Position numbers and translations under genes: made by a program
The notes under the pieces: generated by a model
What the model was told of the DNA's origin: nothing
Databases searched by the model: none
What the model saw: only the letters and a program-made list of their open reading frames with translations
From: Rugosimonospora acidiphila
GTDB taxonomy: Bacteria > Actinomycetota > Actinomycetes > Mycobacteriales > Micromonosporaceae
Assembly: GCF_039543385.1 (NCBI RefSeq)
Contig: NZ_BAABJQ010000022.1
Span: forward strand, 62,001-126,000
Direction: 5' to 3'
DNA length: 64,000 bases
Shown here: positions 27,005 through 35,745 of the stretch, piece by piece
Layout of the letters: the number at the start of each line of letters is the position of its first letter
Numbering within the stretch: position 1 is the stretch's first letter

Positions 27005-27322
27005 TCATTCCGGGTCGGCGCGAGGAATGGACGTCCGAACGTTGATGCTGATGCCGGGGGCGCCCGGAACCCGTTGCGCGGGCGGGGTGGTGTGGTAGTC
27101 CTCGCCAAACGATCCGCTGCTGGTCTCGCCCGTCAGGCCGAACAGTGCCAATCCGATCATGTCGATGGCGGCAACTCGTTCGGCCGGTTCTCCCCCGACG
27201 AGGAACAGCGAGAAGTCGGCGTTGACGTTCGGTAGCTCGGTCGTGTCCATCATCGCGAACCTGTCCGCGAGTACGCGCAGATCCCTCGCGATATCCGCCG
27301 GGGTCTTGAGGTAGCGCGCCAT
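27005..27322 (-). CDS. Hypothetical protein, 105 residues
   Basis: I do not recognise this protein. It has an N-terminal amphipathic helix (DIARDLRVLADRFAMM), a beta-like middle (NADFSLFLVGGEPAERVAAIDMIGLALFG) and a Ser/Gly/Pro-rich tail, with no signal peptide. A strong GGGGGAAG site directly upstream of ATG 27322 supports it as a real gene. It converges with zur and is divergent from the MDR gene. Confidence 0.6.
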   Translation of the reverse strand: MARYLKTPADIARDLRVLADRFAMMDTTELPNVNADFSLFLVGGEPAERVAAIDMIGLALFGLTGETSSGSFGEDYHTTPPAQRVPGAPGISINVRTSIPRADPE

Positions 27323-27542
27323 TCTTCCCCCATCACGAGGTGCACTTCGGCCCGGCGCTGCCGGCGAAGACGATCATACAACCGTGGGCCGCGGCCACCA
27401 GCCCACGCGGCGACCCGCTACGCCAGCTCGCACGGCACGGTGGTTGCGGCGCCCGGCCCGGCGCGACGCGTGACACGGCAGATCAAAGTGGGCAACTATG
27501 TCATGATTAGGGGCAATCTCAGGAGACCTTGTAGGGGGCCTG

Positions 27543-28511
27543 ATGACGGAGCCACGGTCGGAACCCGCCGATGACCGGATGGCGGCGTGCGGGGTCGCGG
27601 AGCCGTCCGGTGCGGTCCAATCCCTCCGGCTGCCCAGGCCCGCCCCGCCCGGGCCGGGCGAGATCCTGATCGACGTCCTGGCCGCCGGCGTCGGGCCCTG
27701 GGACAGGCTGCTGTTCACGGGGGGCTGGGACGTGGGGCTCCGTTTCCCGGGCGCACTGGGGGTGGAGGGCGCGGGACGCGTCGTCGCCGTCGGGCCGGAT
27801 GTCACGTACCCCGCCGTCGGCGACCCGGTGTTCGCGCACGGCGCCCCGCTGTCCGGGCACAGCGGCTTCTGGGCCGAGCAGGTGTCGCTGCTGGCCGCGC
27901 ACGCGGCGGTGGTGCCCGAGGGCCTCGACCCGCGGCGCGCGGCGGCCCTGCCCGTCAACGGGCTGACCGCCAAACAGGCACTGGATGAGCTGCACCTGTC
28001 CCGCGGCGAGAGCCTGCTGGTGACCAACGGGGCCGGGGCGACCGGGGCCATCGCCGTGCAACTCGCGGTGGCCGCGGGCGTGCACGTGACGGCGACGGCG
28101 TCCCCCCGCTCCTTCGACCAGGTACGCGGGCACGGGGCCGCCGAGGTCGTCGACTACCACTCTCCCGACTGGCCCCGCCGCTTCGGCCGCACCTTCGACG
28201 CGGCGCTCACGACGGCGCCGGGCACGGCGGCCACCGCCGCGCAACTCGTCCGTCCCGGCGGTCGACTGTGCTCGATCACCTCGGACGCCCCGACCTCGAC
28301 CGCCGAGCTCGCCGCGACCGATCTCTACGTCCGCCCCGACGCGCAGGCCCTGGCGCTACTCGCCGCCCGCCTCCTGGACGGCACTCTCGACCTGCTGCCC
28401 ATCCAGCCGCTGTCGCTCGATGAAGGCCCCGCGGCGTTCGAGCGGGCCACGCACGGCCAGACCGGCGGATCCAAGCTGGTCCTGCTACCGACCGGCCCGA
28501 CCTCCGCCTGA
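27543..28511 (+). CDS. Zinc-independent MDR (quinone oxidoreductase-like) reductase
   Basis: 322 residues. A GroES-like N-terminal domain (GEILIDVLAAGVGPWDRLLFTGG, GVEGAGRVVAVG) is followed by a Rossmann domain with NGAGATGAIAVQLA and a C-terminal PLSLDEGPAAFERATHGQTGGSKLVL typical of NADPH:quinone reductase-like MDR proteins. The Cys ligands of zinc alcohol dehydrogenases are absent. Substrate unknown. ATG 27543 with a GGGGGCC-type site. Confidence 0.85.
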   Translation: MTEPRSEPADDRMAACGVAEPSGAVQSLRLPRPAPPGPGEILIDVLAAGVGPWDRLLFTGGWDVGLRFPGALGVEGAGRVVAVGPDVTYPAVGDPVFAHGAPLSGHSGFWAEQVSLLAAHAAVVPEGLDPRRAAALPVNGLTAKQALDELHLSRGESLLVTNGAGATGAIAVQLAVAAGVHVTATASPRSFDQVRGHGAAEVVDYHSPDWPRRFGRTFDAALTTAPGTAATAAQLVRPGGRLCSITSDAPTSTAELAATDLYVRPDAQALALLAARLLDGTLDLLPIQPLSLDEGPAAFERATHGQTGGSKLVLLPTGPTSA

Positions 28512-28520
28512 CGTCGGTGC

Positions 28521-28576
28521 CGGACGCCCGTAGCCGGACGCCCGTAGCCGGACGCCCGTAGCCGGACGCCCGTAGC
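28521..28576. repeat. 14-bp tandem repeat, four perfect copies, after the MDR gene
   Basis: The unit CGGACGCCCGTAGC is repeated exactly at 28521, 28535, 28549 and 28563, starting nine bases after the MDR stop. Each unit contains a TAG. Perfect identity implies recent expansion. Confidence 0.97.
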
Positions 28577-28954
28577 CGGCGCGAGGGCGGCCCGACTCGC
28601 GCGTCGGACTCGAAACGCTTCGCCTGGCGATCGGCATGCTTCGTCAGCGACGGTGGGGTGTCGGGGGAGGCGCCCCGCTGTCTCGCGCGCCCTCCGGTGC
28701 GGGCCGGCCCGTACCGCACGGCACAGGCCGCGCTGCCTGCGGTGGCGCCGCCCACCCGGCTCATTGACATCAGGGGTCCGTTGTGTGAATCTCCAAGCGG
28801 AGCCGGCGTGGGAGCCCCAGGCCCGTCATCACACCTGACGCCCACGCGCGCGGTCACGGCGGTCGAGAAGTCCGGATCCCGCCCCCTTTTTCCCAAGTGT
28901 GCCGCCGTCAGGGTTCGCCCAGAGGTTAAGCGCTTCGACGGAGGGGAAACCCGC
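28577..28954 (+). promoter_or_regulatory. 378-bp upstream region of the GH74 gene with LacI-like sites
   Basis: There is no gene here. CGAAACGCTTCG (28611-28622) is a near-palindrome centred on CG (10 of 12 symmetric), and AAGCGCTT (28928-28935) is a perfect palindrome 20 bp before the start codon. Both resemble LacI/CebR-type operators that control polysaccharide-degradation genes in actinobacteria. No clear -35/-10 pair was found. Confidence 0.4.
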
Positions 28955-31831
28955 ATGCACGCCCTCACCCACATCCGTACCCACGTGCCGAACCTGCGCA
29001 GGCTCGCCGACCGTCACCGCCCGCCGGGGCCGGTCCGTTCCCGGTCACGCCGCAGAGGCATGGTCAGCCTGCTCGTCGCGGTCACCGTCGCCGCCACCGC
29101 GGTGCTCACCGGCCAGGTGCTCGTCGGGCCGGCGCCGGCCGGTGCCGCCGCGGCCGCCCCGTACAACTGGAAGAACGTCGCGATCGGCGGCGGCGGCTTC
29201 GTACCCGGAATCATCTTCAACCAGTCCCAGCGCAACCTGGTCTACGCCCGCACCGACATCGGCGGCGCGTACCGGTGGAACCAGACCACCGGCCGCTGGG
29301 TACCGCTGCTGGACTGGGTCGGCTCCACGAACTGGGGGTACAACGGGGTGGTCAGCCTGGCCACCGACGCGGTCGACCCGAACCGGGTGTACGTCGCGGC
29401 CGGCATGTACACCAACAGCTGGGACCCGAACAACGGTGCCATCCTGCGCTCCACCGACCAGGGCAACACCTGGCAGGCCACACCGCTGCCGTTCAAGCTC
29501 GGCGGCAACATGCCCGGCCGGGGCATGGGGGAGCGACTGGCCATCGACCCGCACAGGAACAGCGTGCTGTACTTCGGCGCGCCCAGCGGCAACGGCCTGT
29601 GGAAGAGCACCGACTCCGGGGTGACCTGGTCCAAGGTGGCCAACTTCCCCAACCCCGGCAACTACGTCGCCGACCCGAGCGACACCTCCGGATACCAGAG
29701 TGACAACCAGGGCATCGTCTGGGTCACCTTCGACCCGTCGACGGCCACCGGCAGCAACCTCACCCAGGGCATCTACGTCGGCGTGGCGGACAAGGACCAC
29801 ACCGTGTACCGCAGCACCGACGGCGGGACGACCTGGTCGGCGGTGGCCGGTACCCCGACCGGGTACATCGCGCACAAGGGCGTGCTGGACTCCGTCAACC
29901 ACTACCTGTACATCGCGACCAGCGACACGGGCGGCCCGTACGACGGCGCCAAGGGCGACGTCTGGCGCTACAGCACGACCACCGGCACCTGGACGCAGAT
30001 CAGCCCCATCCCGTCCAGCAGCGCCGACGACTACTTCGGCTACAGCGGCCTGACCATCGACCGGCAGCACCCGGGCACCATCATGGTGGCCACCCAGGTC
30101 TCCTGGTGGCCGGACGCCATCTTCTTCCGCAGCACCGACTCCGGCGCCACCTGGACCCGGATCTGGGACTTCACCAGCTACCCCGACCGCAGCCTGCGCT
30201 ACACGATGGACGTCACGTCCGAACCCTGGCTGACCTTCGGCGCCCAGCCGGCACCTCCCGTACCGAGCCCGAAGCTGGGCTGGATGAACGAGTCGGTGGA
30301 GATCGACCCGTTCGACTCCAACCACCTGATGTACGGCACCGGTGCGACCATCTACGGCACCAACAACCTCACCAACTGGGATACCGGTGGCCAGATCACC
30401 CTCAAGCCGGTGGTGGCCGGGCTGGAGGAGACCTCGGTGCTCGACCTGATCAGCCCGCCGACCGGGGCACCGCTGGTCAGCGCCCTGGGTGACATCGGCG
30501 GCTTCCGGCACACCAACCTCGACGCCGTACCGTCGATGATGTTCACCGCGCCGGTGTTCGACTCGACGACCAGCCTGGACTACGCGGAGACCAACCCGAG
30601 CGTCATGGTCAGGGCCGGCAACTTCACCGACTCCGACCGGCCCAACGACTCGCACGCCGCGTTCTCCACCGACGGCGGGGCGAACTGGTTCCAGGGCACC
30701 GAGCCGGGCGGCGTGAACAGCGGCGGCACCATCGCGGCGGCGGCCGACGGCAGCCGGTTCGTCTGGGCACCCGGCGACCCGGGCATCCAGGTGGTCTACT
30801 CGGTCGGGTTCGGCAACTCGTGGAGCGCGTCCACCGGCATCCCGGCCAACGCCACGGTGGAGTCCGACCGGGTCAACCCGATGAAGTTCTACGGGTTCTC
30901 CGGCGGCAGGTTCTACGTGAGCACCAACGGCGGGGCGAGCTTCACCGCGTCCGCGGCCACCGGGCTGCCGTCCACGGGCAGCGTCTACTTCAAGGCGGTG
31001 GCCGGGCACGAGGGCGACGTCTGGCTGGCCGGTACGGGCGGCCTGTGGCACTCGACCAACTCCGGCACCTCGTTCAGCAAGGTCACCACCGTGGACAGCG
31101 CGGACAACATCGGCTTCGGCAGGGCGGCCCCCGGCCAGACCTACCCGGCGCTGTACGCGATCGCGTCGGTCGGCGGGGTCCACGGGGTGTACCGGTCCGA
31201 CGACGCCGGGGCCAGCTGGCTCCGGATCAACGACGACCAGCACCAGTACGGCAACATCGGCGCGACGATCACCGGCGACCCGAGGATCTACGGACGGGTG
31301 TACCTCGGCACCAACGGCAGGGGCATCCTGTACGCCGACCCGATCGGCGGCCCGACCACCGGCCCGTCGACCAGCCCGAGCGCCAGCCGCCCGGCGAGCC
31401 CGTCGCCGAGCCCGAGCCGCACCTCGCCGAGCCCGAGCCGGAGCCCCAGTCCGAGTCCGAGCCCGTCGCGGACCCCGACCCCGCCGCCGACCTCGCCGCC
31501 GCCGGCGGGTGGGTGTGCGGTGGCGTACTCGGTGACCGGCCAGTGGGGCGGCGGCTTCCAGGGCGACGTCCAGGTGACCAACAACGGCAGCGCCGCGATC
31601 AACGGTTGGACGCTGCGCTGGACGTTCGCCAACGGCCAGGTGATCAGCCAGCTGTGGAACGGCATCGTCTCGCAGAGCGGCGCGGCGGTCACCGTCACCA
31701 ACGTCAGCTACAACCCGACGATCGGTCCGCACGCGACGGTCGACCTCGGGTTCCTGGCCAGCTGGAACAACTCCACGAACGCGAAGCCGACCAGCTTCAC
31801 ACTCAACGGCACCACCTGCGCCTCGAGCTGA
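28955..31831 (+). CDS. Secreted GH74 xyloglucanase with CBM2
   Basis: 958 residues. Residues 1-67 are a long signal peptide (RSRRRG then a hydrophobic core ending AGAAAAA). The GH74 double beta-propeller covers about 69-805; the two catalytic Asp residues fit D101 (RTDIGGAYRW) and D513 (LGDIGGF), and FRSTDSG/YRSTDGG-type BNR repeats recur. A Pro/Ser/Thr linker (about 806-850) leads to a cellulose-binding CBM2 (852-958, starting CAVAYSVTGQWGGGFQ). It hydrolyses xyloglucan outside the cell. ATG 28955 has GGAGGGG ten bases upstream. Confidence 0.95.
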   Translation: MHALTHIRTHVPNLRRLADRHRPPGPVRSRSRRRGMVSLLVAVTVAATAVLTGQVLVGPAPAGAAAAAPYNWKNVAIGGGGFVPGIIFNQSQRNLVYARTDIGGAYRWNQTTGRWVPLLDWVGSTNWGYNGVVSLATDAVDPNRVYVAAGMYTNSWDPNNGAILRSTDQGNTWQATPLPFKLGGNMPGRGMGERLAIDPHRNSVLYFGAPSGNGLWKSTDSGVTWSKVANFPNPGNYVADPSDTSGYQSDNQGIVWVTFDPSTATGSNLTQGIYVGVADKDHTVYRSTDGGTTWSAVAGTPTGYIAHKGVLDSVNHYLYIATSDTGGPYDGAKGDVWRYSTTTGTWTQISPIPSSSADDYFGYSGLTIDRQHPGTIMVATQVSWWPDAIFFRSTDSGATWTRIWDFTSYPDRSLRYTMDVTSEPWLTFGAQPAPPVPSPKLGWMNESVEIDPFDSNHLMYGTGATIYGTNNLTNWDTGGQITLKPVVAGLEETSVLDLISPPTGAPLVSALGDIGGFRHTNLDAVPSMMFTAPVFDSTTSLDYAETNPSVMVRAGNFTDSDRPNDSHAAFSTDGGANWFQGTEPGGVNSGGTIAAAADGSRFVWAPGDPGIQVVYSVGFGNSWSASTGIPANATVESDRVNPMKFYGFSGGRFYVSTNGGASFTASAATGLPSTGSVYFKAVAGHEGDVWLAGTGGLWHSTNSGTSFSKVTTVDSADNIGFGRAAPGQTYPALYAIASVGGVHGVYRSDDAGASWLRINDDQHQYGNIGATITGDPRIYGRVYLGTNGRGILYADPIGGPTTGPSTSPSASRPASPSPSPSRTSPSPSRSPSPSPSPSRTPTPPPTSPPPAGGCAVAYSVTGQWGGGFQGDVQVTNNGSAAINGWTLRWTFANGQVISQLWNGIVSQSGAAVTVTNVSYNPTIGPHATVDLGFLASWNNSTNAKPTSFTLNGTTCASS

Positions 31832-31888
31832 GCGCGCCCCCAGTTGAGCCGCGTCTCCAATCTGAGTCGCGGCTCCAGTTGAGCCGTG
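31824..31888. repeat. 17-18 bp imperfect repeats including the GH74 stop codon
   Basis: Four imperfect units at the gene end, each containing TGAG: the real stop context CGAGCTGAGCGCG, then CAGTTGAGCCGCG, CAATCTGAGTCGCGG and CAGTTGAGCCGTGG. The stop codon and its surroundings have been reiterated downstream. Confidence 0.85.
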
Positions 31889-31918
31889 GCGGGGCGGCCG
31901 ATCGGCCGCCCCGCCACG
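31885..31918. terminator. Long perfect palindrome, bidirectional terminator
   Basis: The arms 31885-31900 and 31903-31918 are perfect reverse complements of 16 bases (starting CGTGGCGGGGCGG) around AT. The palindrome lies between the convergent GH74 and hydrolase genes. There is no T-tract, as is common for actinobacterial terminators. Confidence 0.75.
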
Positions 31919-31931
31919 CTCCACCCGCCGG

Positions 31932-32765
31932 TCAAGACTTCAGGAAGTCCAGCAGTTCGGTGTTGACGATGTCGGCGTGGGTCCAGATCATGCCGTGCGG
32001 GCCGTCCTCCACGGTCACCATCCGGCTGCCCTGCAGCATCTCGTGCAGCGCCGCCCCGGTCGCGCCGATCGGCATGATCCGGTCCGCGTCGCCGTGGATG
32101 ATCAGCGCCGGCACGTCGATGTTCGGGATGTCCGCGCGGAAGTCGGTCAGCCACGCCGGTACGCAGTCGAGGGTCGCCTTGGGCGAGGCCTCGGCCGCGA
32201 CGTTCCAGGCGTACCGCACGACCTCGTCGCTGACCCGGGACCCGCCCAGCGCGTCGGCGTTGTAGAAGTCGTTCATGAACATCGTCAGGTACGCCAGCCG
32301 GTCCCGGACGACGCTCATCATGATCTGATCGATCACCCCGTGGTCGATCCCGTTGGGGTTGTCGTCGGTCTTGAGTAGGAACGGCGTCACCGAGGACAGG
32401 AACACCGCCTTGCGGACCCGGGCCGACCCGTACCGGCCGAGGTAGCGGGCCACCTCGCCGGTGCCCATGGAGAAGCCGACCAGGGTCGCGTCGCGCAGGT
32501 CGAGCGCCGACATCATCATGTCGAGGTCCCGGGCCAGGGTGTCGTACTCGTAGCCCCACATGGGTCGGCTGGAGCGGCCGAACCCGCGCCGGTCGTAGCT
32601 GATGACCCGGTAGCCGGCGTCCATCAGCGCCTGCGACTGCTTCTCCCAGGAGGCCCCGCTCAGCGGCCAGCCGTGAATCAGCACGACGGGGGCGCCGGAG
32701 CCGTGGTCCTCGTAGTAGAGGTCGATGGGCGCAGAGTTCTCCTCACCGACGGTGATGTACGGCAC
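31932..32765 (-). CDS. Alpha/beta hydrolase, non-heme chloroperoxidase-like
   Basis: 277 residues. The triad is visible: Ser99 in GFSMG (97-101), Asp in HGDADRI and His in DGPHGM near the C-terminus. HGWPLSGASW forms the oxyanion region. This subgroup (perhydrolase/chloroperoxidase-like) hydrolyses esters; the real substrate is unknown. GTG 32765 has an AGGAG site eight bases upstream. Confidence 0.88.
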   Translation of the reverse strand: MPYITVGEENSAPIDLYYEDHGSGAPVVLIHGWPLSGASWEKQSQALMDAGYRVISYDRRGFGRSSRPMWGYEYDTLARDLDMMMSALDLRDATLVGFSMGTGEVARYLGRYGSARVRKAVFLSSVTPFLLKTDDNPNGIDHGVIDQIMMSVVRDRLAYLTMFMNDFYNADALGGSRVSDEVVRYAWNVAAEASPKATLDCVPAWLTDFRADIPNIDVPALIIHGDADRIMPIGATGAALHEMLQGSRMVTVEDGPHGMIWTHADIVNTELLDFLKS

Positions 32766-32920
32766 GGGCCGTCTCCTCTCCTCATGCTGCTGCCTCAACG
32801 GCCAGCCTGCGGCGCGACGGGGCGAGTTCGGCTCACCCCGGCCGGGTGAGTCCACACCGCACCGGTTCGCGCGACGTGCGACGACGACAGTGCCGGATCG
32901 GGGGTTGCCCGCGCGGGCGG

Positions 32921-32961
32921 TTGACAGGGGGAGTAGAACTGGGTATGAAAACGATTTGCAT
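32921..32961 (+). promoter_or_regulatory. Metal ABC promoter with a Zur box over its -10
   Basis: TTGACA (32921-32926), 17 bp, TATGAA (32944-32949) is a near-consensus promoter. ATGAAAACGATTTGCAT (32945-32961) is a palindrome (six of seven arm positions paired) that matches the actinobacterial Zur consensus TGAAAATGATTTTCA at 13 of 15 bases. Zinc-bound Zur would therefore block the -10. It lies 82 bp before the ATPase gene. Confidence 0.85.
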
Positions 32962-33042
32962 GTGGATTGCAGGAACGGCGGTTCGGTGGGACAGTGCCGG
33001 GCCAGTGCCGGCCCGGCCGGCGGATAGCAGAAAGTAACTGGA

Positions 33043-33969
33043 ATGTCCCTGGTGAATCTCCGGTCGCCCGTCCGGCCCGCTCCGTCCAAACCCTCACTGG
33101 CCGGCGCCGCGCGCCCCGCGTCCGCCCCCCGCCGCGCGAAAGACCCCCATGCCGCCGACGGCCCCCTGGTCGAGGTGGCCGACGCGTCGGTCGTGATGGG
33201 CGGCCGCACCGTGTGGTCCACGGTCAGCGCGTCGGTGGCCCCGGGGGAGTTCGTGGCCATCCTCGGCCCGAACGGCGTCGGGAAGTCCACCCTGCTCAAG
33301 GCGTGTCTGGGCCTGATCCCGCTGGCCAGCGGCCGGGTGCGGCTGCTGGGCCGGGCGCCGGGCGGGGCGAACGCCGAGGTGGGCTACCTGCCACAGCGGC
33401 GCAGCTTCGACGCGTCCCTGCGGGTACGCGGCCTCGACGTGGTGCGGCTAGGGCTCGACGGCGACCGGTGGGGACTCCCGCTGCCGGGCCGGCGCTCCCG
33501 GGAGGCCGCCGCGACCGTGGCCCGCCTGGTGGAGCTGGTGGGCGCCGGGGCGTACGCGCACCGCCCGGTCGGGCAGCTCTCCGGCGGCGAGCAGCAGCGA
33601 CTGCTGATCGCCCAGGCGCTGGCCCGGGGCCCCCGCCTGCTGATGCTGGACGAGCCGCTGGACAGCCTCGACCTGCCCAACCAGGCGGCGGTGGCCGGGC
33701 TGATCAGCCGGATCTGCCGCGACGAGGGCGTGGCGGTGATGATGGTGGCGCACGACGTGAACCCGATCCTCGGGTACCTCGACCGGGTGATCTACCTGGG
33801 CCAGGGCGGCGCGGTCAGCGGTACGCCCGACGAGGTGATCACCTCGGACACGCTGAGCCGGCTGTACGGCACGCCGATCGAGGTACTGACCGCCTCGGAC
33901 GGGCGCCTCGTGGTGGTCGGGCAGCCGGAGGCGCCGGCCCAGCACACCGACCGCCACGGCGACCGGTGA
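33043..33969 (+). CDS. Metal (zinc) ABC transporter ATP-binding protein
   Basis: 308 residues. A disordered Pro/Ala-rich stretch of about 40 residues precedes the ATPase: Walker A GPNGVGKST at 75-83, signature LSGGEQQ, Walker B LLMLDEP and switch VAHDVN. It matches ZnuC/MntA-type subunits. Together with the two permeases after it and the Zur box before it, it most likely powers zinc import. The stop overlaps the next ATG by one base. Confidence 0.88.
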   Translation: MSLVNLRSPVRPAPSKPSLAGAARPASAPRRAKDPHAADGPLVEVADASVVMGGRTVWSTVSASVAPGEFVAILGPNGVGKSTLLKACLGLIPLASGRVRLLGRAPGGANAEVGYLPQRRSFDASLRVRGLDVVRLGLDGDRWGLPLPGRRSREAAATVARLVELVGAGAYAHRPVGQLSGGEQQRLLIAQALARGPRLLMLDEPLDSLDLPNQAAVAGLISRICRDEGVAVMMVAHDVNPILGYLDRVIYLGQGGAVSGTPDEVITSDTLSRLYGTPIEVLTASDGRLVVVGQPEAPAQHTDRHGDR

Positions 33970-34871
33970 TGGACGTCAGCTTTTCCTGGAATCTGATCGA
34001 CGACATCCGGGAGATGTGGTCGCTGCCGTCCATGGTCAGCGCGTTCCGGGCCGGCACCATCGTCGCCGTGCTGGCCGGCCTGGTCGGCTGGTTCATGGTG
34101 CTGCGCAAGCAGAGCTTCGCCGGGCACACCCTCGCGGTGGTCGGTTTCCCGGGCGCGGCCGCGGCCGTCTGGCTGGGCCTTTCCGCGGGCTCCGGGTACC
34201 TGGCGTTCTGCCTGCTCGCCGCGCTGGTGATCGCCGCGCTGCCGACCCAGGGCCAGGCGGGCTACAGCGAGGAGTCGGCAGTGGTGGGCACCACCCAGGC
34301 GTTCGCGCTCGGCGCCGGGTCGCTGTTCATCGCGCTCTACAAGGGCTTCCTCAACGGCACCAACGCGCTGCTGTTCGGCACGTTCCTGGGCATCACCTCG
34401 GACCAGGTGCTGCTGCTGGCGATCATCGCGGCGGTGGTGCTGATCGTGCTCGCGGTGGCCGGGCGGCCCCTGCTCTTCGCGTCGATCGACCGCGACGTGG
34501 CGCGCGCCAACGGCGTACCGACCCGGCTGCTGGGCGTGGTGTTCCTCCTGCTGCTCGGTGCCACCGCCGCCGCGGTCAGCCAGATCACCGGCTCCCTGCT
34601 GGTCTTCGCGCTGCTGGTGCTGCCGCCCGCGACCGCGCAGCTGATCACCGCGCGACCGGCCCGGGGGCTGGTGCTGTCCGTGGTGCTGGCGCTGGTCAGC
34701 GTCTGGGTCGCGTTGTTCGTGTCGTACTACTCGCCGTACCCGGTCGGGTTCTGGCTCACCACCGTCGCGTTCGGCCTGTACCTGGTCACCGCGGCGGTGT
34801 CCGTGGCGCTGCGGCGGCTGGGGCGCCGGGCGGTACCGGCGGCCGTCGCCGTGAGTGAGGCGGCGGCGTGA
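33969..34871 (+). CDS. Metal ABC transporter permease (ZnuB-like), first
   Basis: 300 residues with about eight membrane helices of the ABC-3 (ZnuB/MntB) family: GLVGWFMVLRKQSFAGHTLA near the start, then an ATPase-contact loop in GRPLLFASIDRDVARANGVP. It forms the channel with the second permease. TGATG overlap upstream, and GTGA overlap with the next permease. Confidence 0.88.
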   Translation: MDVSFSWNLIDDIREMWSLPSMVSAFRAGTIVAVLAGLVGWFMVLRKQSFAGHTLAVVGFPGAAAAVWLGLSAGSGYLAFCLLAALVIAALPTQGQAGYSEESAVVGTTQAFALGAGSLFIALYKGFLNGTNALLFGTFLGITSDQVLLLAIIAAVVLIVLAVAGRPLLFASIDRDVARANGVPTRLLGVVFLLLLGATAAAVSQITGSLLVFALLVLPPATAQLITARPARGLVLSVVLALVSVWVALFVSYYSPYPVGFWLTTVAFGLYLVTAAVSVALRRLGRRAVPAAVAVSEAAA

Positions 34872-35722
34872 GCGGCATGTTCGCGCAACCGTTCATCCAG
34901 CACGCCTACCTGGCCGGTACCGGCATCGGGCTGGCCGCCGGGCTGGTGGGGTACTTCCTGGTGCTGCGCGCCCAGGTGTTCACCGCGGACGCCCTGTCGC
35001 ACGTGGCGTTCACGGGTGCCCTGGCCGCCCTCGCGGCCGGCCTGGACGCGCGGCTCGGGCTGTTCGTGGTGACCATAGCGGTGGCCGTCGGCATGGGTGC
35101 GCTGGGCCGGCGGGGGCGCCCGGACGACGTGGTCATCGGCGGCGTCTTCGCCTGGCTGCTCGGCCTGGGAGTGTTCTTCCTGACCCTGTACACCAGCACG
35201 CGTAGCGGCGGCGACGGGTCGGCGAGCGCCAGCGTCCTGTTCGGCTCGGTCTTCGGGCTCTCCGCCGGCCGCGCGCTGGTGACGGCGCTGATCGCCGTCG
35301 CGGTCAGCCTGATCGTGCTGGCGATCGCCCGGCCGCTGCTGTTCGCCAGCCTGGACGAGACGGTGGCGGCGGCCCGGGGAGTGCCGGTGCGGCTGCTCGG
35401 CCTGGGCTTCCTGGTGCTGGTCGGCGTGACGGCGGCGGAGGCCACCCAGGTGGTCGGCGCGCTGCTGATCCTGGGCCTGCTGGCCGCCCCGGCCGGGGCG
35501 GCGGCCCGGCTGACCACCCGGCCGCTGTGGGCGATGGGGCTGTCCGCCGGGATCGCGCTGGCGAGCGTCTGGCTGGGCCTGTGGGCCAGCTACGCGCTGT
35601 CGCCGGCGCCGCCCAGCTTCACCATCCTGGCGGTGGCGACGCTGGCCTACGCGGGCGCCGCGGCCTACGACCGGCTGCGCCGACGGCGCGGGCTGCCGGC
35701 GGTCGCCGAACCCGCGAGCTAG
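34868..35722 (+). CDS. Metal ABC transporter permease (ZnuB-like), second
   Basis: 284 residues, homologous to the preceding permease (VGYFLVLRAQVFTADALSHVAF, RPLLFASLDETVAAARGVP). Two different ABC-3 permeases imply a heterodimeric channel. GTG 34868 overlaps the upstream stop by four bases. No substrate-binding lipoprotein gene is present nearby, so it must lie elsewhere. The C-terminal codons plus the stop are duplicated just downstream. Confidence 0.88.
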   Translation: MSGMFAQPFIQHAYLAGTGIGLAAGLVGYFLVLRAQVFTADALSHVAFTGALAALAAGLDARLGLFVVTIAVAVGMGALGRRGRPDDVVIGGVFAWLLGLGVFFLTLYTSTRSGGDGSASASVLFGSVFGLSAGRALVTALIAVAVSLIVLAIARPLLFASLDETVAAARGVPVRLLGLGFLVLVGVTAAEATQVVGALLILGLLAAPAGAAARLTTRPLWAMGLSAGIALASVWLGLWASYALSPAPPSFTILAVATLAYAGAAAYDRLRRRRGLPAVAEPAS

Positions 35723-35745
35723 TCGCCGCCGAGCCCGCGAGCTAG
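35703..35745. repeat. Duplicated C-terminus plus stop codon of the permease
   Basis: The permease end (VAEPAS, stop TAG) is followed at once by a 23-bp near-copy that would encode VAAEPAS plus TAG in its own register, differing by one extra codon and a few bases. The copy reaches the stop region of the convergent PAC2 gene. Confidence 0.9.

Noticed and set aside
29045..31924. 959-codon open frame antisense to the GH74 gene
   Set aside because: The sense strand has a complete signal peptide, GH74 and CBM2; the antisense product is low-complexity Val/Gly/Arg.
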